NCBI GenBank assembly: GCA_016704445.1
Contig: JADJAE010000043.1
Coordinates: 1-64,000, forward strand
DNA length: 64,000 nucleotides
Direction of reading: 5' to 3'
From: Deltaproteobacteria bacterium
GTDB lineage: Bacteria > Myxococcota_A > Polyangia > Polyangiales > Ga0077539
Part shown: piece after piece, positions 18,963-27,798 of the stretch
Numbering within the stretch: position 1 is the stretch's first letter
Layout: each line of letters begins with the position of its first letter
The notes under the pieces: generated by a model
Seen by the model: the letters and a program-made list of their open reading frames with translations, nothing else
The model's database searches: none
Told to the model about the DNA's origin: nothing
Position numbers and translations under genes: made by a program

Positions 18963-19080
18963 TGCCTCCTGCGCGCACCGGCGACGCTCTTCAGGTCTCC
19001 AGCGTCGGTCGGTGCCCGCGGGCGGGACTGTAGGTCGTCTTTCTTCGCGCGCTCCCCCGAAATTCACTCCACTCCTCGGT

Positions 19081-19086
19081 TAGGGT
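19081..19086 (+). promoter_or_regulatory. -10-like hexamer TAGGGT, 6 nt before ATG 19093
   Basis: TAGGGT-TTCGCC-ATG leaves no room for a leader or Shine-Dalgarno, so the crotonase mRNA is predicted to be leaderless. Confidence 0.45.
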
Positions 19087-19092
19087 TTCGCC

Positions 19093-19890
19093 ATGACCAG
19101 CGAACGCGTCCAGGTGTCCGTCGACCAGCACGTCGCCCACGTGCGCCTCAACCGGCCCGACAAGCGCAACGGGCTCGACCTCCCGATGTTCGAGGCCCTC
19201 GCCGCGGCGGGCTACCGCCTGGCCCACGAGTCCGGCGTCCGCGCCGTGGTGCTCTCCGGCAACGGCAGCGTGTTCTGCGCCGGGCTCGACTGGGGCTCCT
19301 TCCTGGCCCACGGGGGCAACGCCTCCGAGCGGCTGCTCGAACGCCCGGACGGGCGTCGGGACAACCTCGCCCAGCGGGTCTCCCGCACCTGGGCCGACAT
19401 GCCCGTCCCGGTGATCGCGGCGCTTCACGGCGTGGCCTTCGGCGGGGGGCTGCAGATCGCGCTGGGCGCAGACATCCGCTACGCCCACCCCGCGACGCAG
19501 CTCTCGGTGATGGAGATCCGCTACGGGCTCATCCCCGACATGGGCCTGAGCACCCTGCTGCCGCGACTGGTGCGCGACGACGTGGCGAGGGAGCTCACCT
19601 TCACCGGCCGAAGGGTCTCCGGCGAGGAGGCCGCACGGATCGGGCTGGTGACCCGCGTCTGCGAAGACCCGCTCGACGCGGCCCTCGACACCGCGAGGCT
19701 GATCGCGGCGCAGGCCCCGAGGGCGGTGCGCACCGCCAAGCGGCTGCTCGACGAGTCGCGGGGGCTCAGCGTGGCGGCGGCGCTACGGCTGGAGACCGAG
19801 CTGCAGCGGACGCTGCTGGCGGGGTCCGAGCAGATGGAGGCCGTGATGGCGGTGATGGAGAAGCGCCCGGCGGTGTTCGAGGACCCATAG
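19093..19890 (+). CDS. Crotonase (enoyl-CoA hydratase/isomerase family)
   Basis: A 265-residue acyl-CoA-binding enzyme. Features: LNRPDKRNGLDLPMFEAL N-terminal strand-turn, GNGSVFCAGLDW (oxyanion-hole region), IAALHGVAFGGGLQIALGAD (second oxyanion-hole Gly motif), and EIRYGLIPDMG where the catalytic acid lies. The C-terminal AKRLLDESRG helix is typical. The usual hydratase Glu pair is not obvious, so isomerase or another crotonase activity is possible. It is a single-gene unit, bounded on the right by the mobile element that starts 31 bp after its stop. Confidence 0.88.
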   Translation: MTSERVQVSVDQHVAHVRLNRPDKRNGLDLPMFEALAAAGYRLAHESGVRAVVLSGNGSVFCAGLDWGSFLAHGGNASERLLERPDGRRDNLAQRVSRTWADMPVPVIAALHGVAFGGGLQIALGADIRYAHPATQLSVMEIRYGLIPDMGLSTLLPRLVRDDVARELTFTGRRVSGEEAARIGLVTRVCEDPLDAALDTARLIAAQAPRAVRTAKRLLDESRGLSVAAALRLETELQRTLLAGSEQMEAVMAVMEKRPAVFEDP

Positions 19891-19921
19891 CGAGCGCTAC
19901 CCGGCCACGAGCCAGACCAAT

Positions 19922-20651
19922 GGTCACAATTTGGCGCAACCCGCTTACAGGCTGGGGTTCCGCGCGATGGCGCGTCACCCCAGGCAATAACACGATGGCC
20001 GCCCCGGGCATCGGCCCGGGGCTCCGGTCGGACGTCGCTTGGACCGGGTCGATCGTGATCTACGATCGAGCACCGCGATGTCGTCGACCTACGCCCGACT
20101 TTACGTTCATCTAGTCTGGGCGACGAAGGGGCGGGAGCCATGGATCACCCTCGACGTTGCACCGCGGCTGCACGGGATGATCGCCGGGCGCTGCGTCGCC
20201 CTCGGCTGCGTGGCCGTGGCCATCGGTGGCGTGGAGGAGCACGTCCACGCGCTCGTCGGGCTGAAGACCGATGTCGACGTGGCGCGCCTGACGCGCGAGC
20301 TCAAAGCCGGCTCGTCCGCCTTCATGCACGGCGAGATCGGCGTCGAGCGCTTCGGGTGGCAGGAGGGGTACGGCGCGTTCACGCTGCGCGACACTGAACT
20401 CGACACCGCGCGTCGCTACGTCCGAGACCAACCCCGTCACCACGCAGACGGGACCACGCTCGACGACTGGGAGCGCAGCACGCCCCCGCGTACACGCTGA
20501 GTCCACGATCGACCCGGTCCAAGCGACGTCCGACAAAACACCCCCCACCCGGGGCCTCGCCGATGCCCGGGGCGGCCATCGTGTTATTGCCTGGGGTGAC
20601 GCGCCATCGCGCGGAACCCCAGCCTGCAAGCGGGTTGAGCCAATTGTGACC
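19922..20651 (+). mobile_element. REP-type transposon with Y1 transposase and long inverted repeats
   Basis: A 730-bp unit bounded by near-perfect inverted repeats of about 136 bp (19922-20057) and 148 bp (20504-20651). Outer ends are GGTCACAATT and its complement. Each repeat contains a 32-nt hairpin (19952-19983; 20591-20622: CTGGGGttccGCGCgatgGCGCgtcACCCCAG), then GCAATAACACGATGGCC and a CCCCGGGC-rich hairpin. The single gene inside is an HUH/Y1 transposase. This is the layout of a REP-associated tyrosine transposase (RAYT) bounded by inverted REPs. It lies between the crotonase and SRPBCC genes, interrupting neither. Confidence 0.88.
20078..20500 (+). CDS. tnpA: REP-associated Y1 (IS200-like) transposase
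   Basis: A 140-residue single-strand DNA transposase of the Y1/HUH class. The HUH pair is His55-Val-His57 (EEHVHALVGLK); the catalytic tyrosine is most likely Tyr114 (RRYVRDQPRHH). YVHLVWATKGREPWI at the N-terminus and FGWQEGYGAFTL are hallmarks of the RAYT/IS200-like group. The protein is full length for this group and appears intact. Start ATG 20078 (MSSTYARLYVHLVW) gives the family N-terminus; the ORF start at 20039 lies inside the left inverted repeat. It probably nicks and mobilises the hairpin units around it and the two transposase-free copies at 6.6 and 17.9 kb. Confidence 0.9.
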   Translation: MSSTYARLYVHLVWATKGREPWITLDVAPRLHGMIAGRCVALGCVAVAIGGVEEHVHALVGLKTDVDVARLTRELKAGSSAFMHGEIGVERFGWQEGYGAFTLRDTELDTARRYVRDQPRHHADGTTLDDWERSTPPRTR

Positions 20652-20656
20652 CATGC

Positions 20657-21151
20657 TCAGCCCTCGAGGGCCGGAGCGCGCCCGAGGCCCGAGAGCACCC
20701 GGCATCCAAGCTCCCTCGCCGTCGCCTGGTGACGCCACGCGAACATCCGATCGAGCTTCGCGCGCACCCAGCGGCCGACGAGCAGCCGGGCCAGCGCGTC
20801 GAGCGGGAGCTCGTACTCCACCCGATCGATGAGCCACGCCCCTCCAGCGGGATCAGCCTCGACGCGGTGCAGGTGCTCCCATGAGCGAAACGGCCCCGAC
20901 TCGGCGCGGTCGACGAACTCCACGCCCGCGATGTAGCGGGTGTGCACGGCGGTCCAGCGCAGCCACGCGGGGCCCACGCGGGACTCGATCACCACCCGGG
21001 CGCCCGCCTCGATGCCGCGCCCCTCGCGCGACACGACGCGCACCCGCTCCCACGGAGGAGTGAGCGCCTCCAGGGCTCCAGGGCGCTCGTGGAAGGAGAA
21101 GAGCGCCTCGGGGGTGGCGTCGTAGCGGGAGCGGTACTCGACCGTGGTCAT
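20657..21151 (-). CDS. SRPBCC-family (START-like) protein
   Basis: A 164-residue protein with the helix-grip layout: N-terminal VEYRSRYDATPEALFSFHER, then LEALTPPWERVRVV, GARVVIES, SGPFRSWEHLHRVE and a C-terminal helix (LDRMFAWRHQATARELG). This is the cell-division-inhibitor-like branch of SRPBCC often fused to epimerases (TIGR01777 N-terminal type). Ligand unknown. ATG 21151 has a CATCGT hexamer 8 nt upstream, close to the recurring promoter pattern. Its stop is 6 bp from the right end of the mobile element. Confidence 0.72.
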   Translation of the reverse strand: MTTVEYRSRYDATPEALFSFHERPGALEALTPPWERVRVVSREGRGIEAGARVVIESRVGPAWLRWTAVHTRYIAGVEFVDRAESGPFRSWEHLHRVEADPAGGAWLIDRVEYELPLDALARLLVGRWVRAKLDRMFAWRHQATARELGCRVLSGLGRAPALEG

Positions 21152-21287
21152 GCGTCGCTACGATGCTTCATTGGGCCGCGCGGTGGCAGAGGCCCTCTCG
21201 ACCTTCCTCTGTGCGATGGTCGCGCGCCTCGGCGTCGACGACGCCCTGAAGGTCGCGATGACAAGCCCCGAAGGAACACCCTCCCCC

Positions 21288-22373
21288 ATGACGACGAACC
21301 AGGCGGACGCTGAGCAGCGGAAGCTCCAGGCCTTCGTGAGCGAGTATTACGGTCGGCTGCTCGCATCGAGCGCCGACCTCAAGACCAACGCCTGCTGCGC
21401 GGGCGGCGCGCCTCCTCCGTGGATCACCTCGCGCCTGGCGAAGGTCCACCCCGACGTGGCGAGCCGCTTCTATGGGTGTGGCTTCCCGATCCCGCAGGGG
21501 CTCCGGGGGGCCACCGTCGTCGACCTGGGCTGCGGCACCGGCCGCGACGTGTTCGTCATCGCGCAGCTCGTCGGCCCCGACGGCCTCGTCCATGGGATCG
21601 ACATGACCGAGGAGCAGCTCTCCCTCGCCCGCGACACCTCGGGGTGGCACGCTGAGGGCTTCGGGTACCCGAAGCCCAACACGGCCTTCCACCGGGGCTA
21701 CGTGGAAGACCTGCGGAGCGTCGGAATCGCCGACGCGAGCGTCGATGTCGTGGTGTCCAACTGCGTGGTCAACCTCAGCCCCCGGAAGGACCTGGTGCTC
21801 GCGGAGGTGTTCCGCGTGCTGAAGCCCGGCGGCGAGCTGTACATCAGCGACGTGTTCGTCGACCGGCGGCTGCCCCCGGAGGTCGCGACCGACCCGGTGC
21901 TCTACGCCGAGTGCCTCGGGGGCGCGCTCTACCAGGCCGATTTCGTGTCCCTCGCCCGGCGCGCGGGCTTCCTCGACCCGAGGGTCGTCAGCGCCTCGCC
22001 GATCTCCATCCAGCACGACGAGATCTCGAGCCGGGTGGGCGCGGCGCGCTTCTCCTCGGTGACCTATCGCCTGTTCAAGCTCGATGGGCTCGACGAGCAG
22101 TGCGAGGACTACGGCCAGTCCGTCGTCTACCGCGGCGGCATCGAGGGGGCCGAGTCGGTGTTCTGGCTCGACGACCACCACGCCTTCGAGCGCGGTCGCC
22201 CGGAGCGGGTCTGCGCCAACACGTCAGCCATGCTGTCGAGCACCCGCTTCGCTCCGTGGTTCGATGTGATCGGCGCGAGAGAGACGCACTACGGCGTGTT
22301 TCCGTGTGGTCCGACGATGGCGGCGGCGCAGTACGCCAGCTCCGGCCCGGCGGCGGGCGGAGCGTGCTCCTGA
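21288..22373 (+). CDS. arsM: Arsenite S-adenosylmethionine methyltransferase
   Basis: A 361-residue enzyme that methylates trivalent arsenic using SAM. SAM motif I is VVDLGCGTGRD (residues 77-87). The conserved cysteines expected to bind As(III) are present: Cys36/Cys37 (LKTNACCAGG), Cys159 (VVSNCVVNLS) and Cys209 (LYAECLGGALY); the 159-209 spacing of 50 matches the ArsM pattern. YYGRLLASSADLKTNACC is typical of the family N-terminus. No ars operon genes are adjacent. ATG 21288 is chosen; ATG 21258 is possible. The region between 21152 and 21287 is shared with the divergent SRPBCC gene. Confidence 0.92.
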   Translation: MTTNQADAEQRKLQAFVSEYYGRLLASSADLKTNACCAGGAPPPWITSRLAKVHPDVASRFYGCGFPIPQGLRGATVVDLGCGTGRDVFVIAQLVGPDGLVHGIDMTEEQLSLARDTSGWHAEGFGYPKPNTAFHRGYVEDLRSVGIADASVDVVVSNCVVNLSPRKDLVLAEVFRVLKPGGELYISDVFVDRRLPPEVATDPVLYAECLGGALYQADFVSLARRAGFLDPRVVSASPISIQHDEISSRVGAARFSSVTYRLFKLDGLDEQCEDYGQSVVYRGGIEGAESVFWLDDHHAFERGRPERVCANTSAMLSSTRFAPWFDVIGARETHYGVFPCGPTMAAAQYASSGPAAGGACS

Positions 22374-22453
22374 GCGGCGCGGGGGAGGGTCGACCGCCCA
22401 GCCCACCCAGCGCGTCCTCACCCGTAGCGAATCGGAGGGGCGCGGCCGCTCAC

Positions 22454-22481
22454 GTTCCCCCTCCGTCGGCGGAGGAGGAAC
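22454..22481. terminator. Hairpin between convergent genes
   Basis: GTTCCCCCTCCG-tcgg-CGGAGGAGGAAC forms a 12-bp stem with one mismatch and a 4-nt loop between the convergent arsM and Cys-rich genes. There is no T tract, so it is a possible bidirectional terminator or mRNA-end hairpin rather than a classical one. Confidence 0.4.
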
Positions 22482-22494
22482 GGCGCGGGGCGGG

Positions 22495-24058
22495 TCAGCG
22501 GCAGTAGCCGGCGCTGCAGTAGCCCGAGCAGCAGTCGGAGGTATACGTGCAGGTGTAACCGGCGGAGCGGCAGGAGCTCGATCGGCAGGTCGAGCCCGAG
22601 CACCGGCTGGAGCAGCAGTCGGAGCTGTAGGTGCACGAGGTGCCCGTGCCTCGGCACGAGCTGGTGCAGTACCCGCCGCTGCAGGTGAGGCCCGAGCAGC
22701 ACGGGTACGAGCTGGAGCACGACGTGCCCGAGGTGCGGCACGTCGAGCTGGTGCAGTACCCGCCGCTGCAGGTGAGGCCCGAGCAGCAGGGATACGAGCT
22801 GGAGCACGACGTGCCCGAGGTGCGGCACGTCGAGGAGGTGCAGTACCCGCTGCTGCAGGTGAGACCCGAGCAGCAGGGCGACGACGACGAACAAGACGTG
22901 CCCGACGAGCGGCACGCGGTGGTGCAGTAGCCGCTGCTGCACATCAGACCCGAGCAGCAGGGCGACGACGACGAACAAGACGTGCCCGACGAGCGGCACG
23001 CGGTGGTGCAGTAGCCGCTGCTGCACATCAGGCCCGAGCAGCACGGCGACGAGCTGGAGCACGTCGTGCCCGAGGAGCGACACGCGGTGGTGCAGTAGCC
23101 GCTGCTGCACATCAGGCCCGAGCAGCAGGGATACGTGGCGGAGCACGTCGTGCCCGAGGAGCGGCAGGGGTTGCCGCAGTAGCCGCTGTTGCAGGTGAGG
23201 CCCGAGCAGCACTCCGAGCCGGTGCCGCAGGTCTGGCCGGACGAGCGGCAGACGGGCGGCGGGAGGCACACCCCGGTCTGGCAGGTGAGGCCCGAGCAGC
23301 AGCTCACGGAGCCGCCGCAGGAGCTGCCCTCCGAGGCGCAGGTCGGGAGCGGCGCGCAGACGCCGGAGGTGCACGCCAGGCCGCCGCAGCAGGTCGAGCC
23401 GTCAGCGCAGCTCTGGCCCGTGGTGCGGCAGGGGACCACGCAGACGCCGCCGATGCAGGAGGTGCCCGAGCAGCAGTCCGCGTTGGCGGCGCAGGTCAGC
23501 CCGGCGGACTGGCAGGCGCATCGGCCGCCGGTGCAGGCCATCAGGCCGCAGCACTGGGCGGCGTCGGTGCACGAGCCGCCGGCCTCGCGGCAGCAGAGCG
23601 ACGTGGTCGGGGTGGGGCGGCACGAGGCCCCTTCGCAGCACTGCGAGGCGGTGGTGCACGGCGACTGGATCGCTCCGCAGGTGGGCGCGTTGAGGCAGAC
23701 GCCGTCGAAGCAGACGAGGCCCGTCGCGCAGGGCACCAGGCCCTCACAGCACGCCGCGCTGAGCGAGCCGCAAGACGGACCCGTGTCGGGGGTGACCGGG
23801 GGAACATCCTCGCCCACCGGGGGACGTCCTCGCCCACCGGGGGACGTCCTCGCCCACCGGGGGAACGTCCTCGCCCACCGGGGGGACGTCCTCGCCCGGG
23901 AGCACGGTGCCCTCGTCGCCGGTCGCGACCGGCTGATCGCTGGTCGTGGAGGCGTCGCCGAAGCCGAGGGGGTTGCCGCTGCCCCCGCGCGCCGAACAGG
24001 CGCCCACGGTGAACGCCAGCACGCACAACCACTGTCCGAAGCCCCGACTCGTCGCCAT
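22495..24058 (-). CDS. Lipoprotein with about 15 knottin-like Cys repeats, frameshifted spacer
   Basis: About 520 residues when joined. ATG 24058 starts a lipoprotein signal (GQWLCVLAFTVGAC). A heptad repeat PPVGEDV encoded by five 20-21-bp units (23795-23897) follows; two units are 20 bp, which shifts the frame by two. The rest is a tandem array of about 15 cysteine-rich modules. The canonical module is C-x6-C-x5-CC-x4-C-x4-C (for example CRSSGTTCSSSSPCC then SGLMCSSGYC), about 28 residues and 84 bp, nearly identical in the last eight. This six-Cys spacing fits an inhibitor cystine knot. It is probably a surface-exposed disulfide-rich stalk or adhesin. It is not a CRISPR or metallothionein. 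Confidence 0.78.
22640..23210 (-). repeat. 84-bp coding tandem repeats (six-Cys modules)
   Basis: About seven highly similar 84-bp units, each encoding one C-x6-C-x5-CC-x4-C-x4-C module. Two neighbouring units (about 22870-23040) are almost identical, indicating recent expansion by recombination or slippage. Confidence 0.75.
23795..23897 (-). repeat. Five 20-21-bp units encoding PPVGEDV
   Basis: Units 23795-23815, 23816-23835, 23836-23855, 23856-23876 and 23877-23897. Each contains a run of five or six G (plus strand). Two units are one base short. This is either a slippage hot spot or a read error. Confidence 0.8.
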
Positions 24059-24150
24059 CGTCTTCCTCTCGCTGCCGGGCACCACCGCCCGGCCCATGCG
24101 CCCGATACCACGGCCCCCGTCGGAGGACATCATCCCGGCACTGCGCGCCG

Positions 24151-27100
24151 TCAGCCGGTCCCCGGAGCGCTCATCTCCCTCGGAGGAAACACGGCCCTCG
24201 CGGCGCCCGCCACCTCCGCCGCCCCATCGGCCTGGAGCGCCCGCAGCGCCGCCAGCCGCTCCGGCGTCCAGCCCCGCTTCGGGCCCGCGTCGCGCTCCAG
24301 GGCCCACACCGCCGCGCGCCGCAGCGCGGGCGCCCGGCTCGCGCTCCACCGCTCGACCACGCCCCTCAGCGCCGTCACCGGCAGCGCCGCCACGCCGGCC
24401 TCGATGGCCCGCAGCGTGTCCGTGTCCGTCGCCCCCTCCTCCACCAGCGAGAGCACCCACTCGCCCCAGTCCGCGGGGGTCCTCCACGCGCTCGCGCACC
24501 GCACCCGCAGCGCCGTCAGCCGCCGGTCGCCCTCCAGCGCCCGCTCCGCCGCGGCGCCCGCCTGGGTCCACACGGCGCGGCTGCGCAGGGGGAGGAGAGC
24601 AGCGCGTCGAGGCCCACGGTGAGCGCGCGCACGTCCTCGCGCACCGCGGCCACCATCGGGCCCAGCGCCGCCATGTCGCCCTCGTCGGCGCGGCTCATCA
24701 GCGCCGCCATGGCCGCCCTCACCTCGTCGTCGTAGGGAGACCCGAGGCGCTCGCCGCAGGCCCGCAGGAAGAGGCGGTCGGGGTCTCGCACCGCCAGCGC
24801 CGACGCCCGCTGGAGCAGGTCGATGCGGGCCTCGGGCTCCGGTCGGTCGAGCACCTTCGCCAGCAGCGCCGAGAGCCGCCGGTCGGAGCTCGCCGTGAGC
24901 CGATCGGCGGGGATGTCCCCCAGCCGAGAGGCCATCACCCAGTCGTCGGCCGCCACCGCGCGGGCGAACACCGCCCAGGTGGGCTCGCGCTCCAGGTGAT
25001 CCCAGAGAGCGCGCAGCAGGGCGATGCGCACGTCGCGGTGGATGGTGCGCCCGTCGACCTCCAGCAGCAGCGCGTAGGCCGCGTCGTGGCGAAGCTCACC
25101 GAGGATGCGCAGCACCTCCTTGGCGACGGTCACCTTGCGCAGCGGGACCGCCGACAGCAGCGCCACCACCCTCGCCGGGGGAATGTCCTTGAGCGCCCTC
25201 CGCAGGCCGTAGATGGCGATGCGGGCCCTCGCGTCGTCGAGGCACTGGAGAAGGGTCGGAACGCCCTGCCCCGCGTCGCAGCGGGCCATCACCCGGAGGG
25301 CCTTCTCTCGCACCGCGGGGCGGGGGTCGTCGGCGAGGGCGCAGAGCGCGTCGGCCGGCGCGTACTCGAGCCTCGGGAGGATCGCCAGCGCGCGAAACAC
25401 CGTCGGGGTGTCGCGGTCCTGGTCGGCGACGAGGCCGGAGAGGGTCTCGTGGAAGCGGGCGCTCTGGGCGGGGTTCCAGCGATGGAAGCCGCGGTCGAAG
25501 GGGAGGATCCAGCGGGTCTTGCCGGTGGCGAAGCGCCCTGTGATGACCCGGTGACCGAGGAAGGGGTCGAGGAGGTCCTGGCGGCGGGCGTGGAGGTGGC
25601 GCTGCACCTCCGGGAGGCACACGAGGCTCTCGTCGGTCTTCACCATGGCCTCGACCACCCGGTCGAAGCGCCGCACGTCCCGAGCGCGCAGGGCGATCAG
25701 CGCCTGGTGGATGTGCCCCACCAGCCAGTTGCCTCGCGCCACCCGCTCCACCGCGGCGCCGAGCTCCTCGGGCAGGGGCTCTTCCTCCCACGCCTGCGCC
25801 AGCGCGGTGATCGAGCCCACCCACCCGAGGTCGTACCAGCGCCGCGTGGTGGCCCCGAGCAGCGCCTCCATCCGAGGACGATCGAAGGCCCGCAGCACCT
25901 GCGCGGCGTCGAGCGCGTGCCACTCCCAGGTCGACGCGGCGAGGCTCTCCGCCACCAGTTCCCCGAGGCCCGGAACCATCCCCATCCGCTTGCCGACGCC
26001 GCGGGCGAGTTGGAGGAGGGGCGCTCCCCGCTCGCGGTCGGCCCACTGCCGGGCGACCTCCATCAGCGACGGAGCGGCGACGGCGAGATCGTCGTCGGAG
26101 AGGTGCCGCGCGAAGAGCGGGTCGTGGATGCGCCCTCGCTCCTTCACCAGCGTGAAGAGCCAGCGCGCCGCCCACGAGGGATCGAGCCGGAAGCGCCGCA
26201 CCACCAGCGCCTCCAGCGAGGCCGCGGTGCCGAGGGAGCAGTCCGACGCGTCGAGAGCGTCGCGCACCATCTGCCCGATGGGCTCGAGGTGCTCCGCGCG
26301 CCAGAGGCCCTTGGGCCACGCGAGGAGGGCGAGGGCCATGGCGCCTCGCACGGGGTCCTGCTCGTTCTTGCGGGCGACGACCAGCGCGAGGCAGCGGTCG
26401 GCCAGCGAGGGCTCGTCGGGCCGCATCCCCGCGACGGCGAAGAGGGTGGTGAGCGCCGCCCCTCGCATCTCCCCCTCCGGGTGCCCGATGAACAGCCGAA
26501 GCGCGCTCTCGGCCTCTTCCCAGGGGAGGAAGCGCGCGTACCGCAGCCTCACGGCGGGCTTCGTCCCGAGGGCCACCACCCCGAACAGGTGCCGCCTCCC
26601 CTCGCGCTCCCGGTACTCGGCGGGGAGCTTCGCGACCTCCTCGATGGGGATCACCCCGTCGCGGTCCCGCGCCCCCTCGCTCCAGCGGTCGTAGGAGAAG
26701 TCGCGGTGGTTGCGGTCTTCGATGTGCCCGAGGAGCGCTCGACCCCAGTAGAGGAGCCCCTCGTCGAGCATCCACCGGCGGTGCCCGGAGAGGCGCTCGA
26801 CCCAGGCGGCGACCACCGCGCGACGCCCGTCGGGGTCGAGGCGCTCGAAGAGCCTGTCGGGCTCGCCGAGGGCGCGAGGCGCGAGGCGCACCAGGGTGGA
26901 AAGGGCGGCCGGGGAGAGGGCTCCCGGGTCGCGAGAGAAGAGCCCGTCGTCGATGGTCACGTCGCAGCGCTGCATCACCGAGAGGGTGACCGTGGGGCGA
27001 CGGACGGCGAGGCGCTTCCACACGGCGGGCGGGCTGTGGATGCCGCGGGAGTGAAGGAGCTCGACGAGGGTCATGGCCGTGTCGGGCGCGGCGTCGGCGA

Positions 27101-27731
27101 TGCGGAGGAGGTGGCGGTCGAGGAGCTGGCGGTGCACGGCGTCGAGCTCGCCGGAGACGGCCCGGAGGCGCTGGGCGAAGAGCTCGCCGAGGGCGTCCGG
27201 GGCGTAGCGGGCGAGGCGCTTCCAGAAGAGGGCGCTGGGGCGATCGAGGGCCTGCGCGAGGTGCTTGCGGATCGCGGCCGGGGTGCCGAGCGGGACGAGG
27301 TCGGCGAAGTCGTGGACGTCCTTGCGGGGCGCGAGCCAGTCGAGGTGCCGATCGATGACCGGGCGGCGGTCGTGGGCGCGGAGCAGCGCCGCGAGGGTGC
27401 GGTCGCGGCGCAGCGAGAAGGCGACCTGCAGCGCCTCCAGGGCCTGCGGATCGTCGCAGCAGAGCGGGACCAGCGTGAAGGCCAGCGAGCGCACCCGCCG
27501 CGACGGGTCTTCGAGGGCGCGCAGCACCCTAGGCCCGTCACGGAGGGTGTACTCCGCGATGAGCCCCAGCCGGCGCTGGTAAGCGTCCCCTGCGGAGAGC
27601 CCGTCGAGCAGGGCGCCCGCCGAGGGGCGCGAGGCGGCCTCGCGGCCGAGGTCGAGCGCGCGGGCAAGGCGGCCAGCGTCGTGGGTGGCGTCGAGCTCGC
27701 GGCAGAGGCGGGTGAGGTCGAGGGAGTTCAT
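24151..27731 (-). CDS. Large HEAT/ARM-repeat protein, frameshifted near 3' end
   Basis: About 1190 residues in total; the first 1050 or so read continuously from ATG 27731 (MNSLDLTRLCRELDATHD). The chain is almost entirely alpha-helical with HEAT-like pairs (VLRALEDPSRRVRSLAFTLV; DDPRPAVREKALRVMARCD; DDARARIAIYGLRRALKDI). No enzymatic motif, signal or membrane segment is visible. At 24588-24592 a run of five G (C on the coding strand) appears to lack one base; the C-terminus continues in another frame as RAVWTQAGAAAERALEGDR to 24151. It lies 67 bp downstream of the AddB-like gene on the same strand. It is probably a scaffold; function unknown. Confidence 0.72.
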
Positions 27732-27798
27732 CGATGGGGGGAGCGACGATGCACCCGCGACGGGACGACGGGCAACGTACGGGGCCCCGCAGGGCAGC

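Noticed and set aside
22640..23900. Repeats resembling a CRISPR array
   Set aside because: Both repeat sets lie inside one coding frame and encode Cys modules or PPVGEDV; there are no unique spacers and no cas genes.
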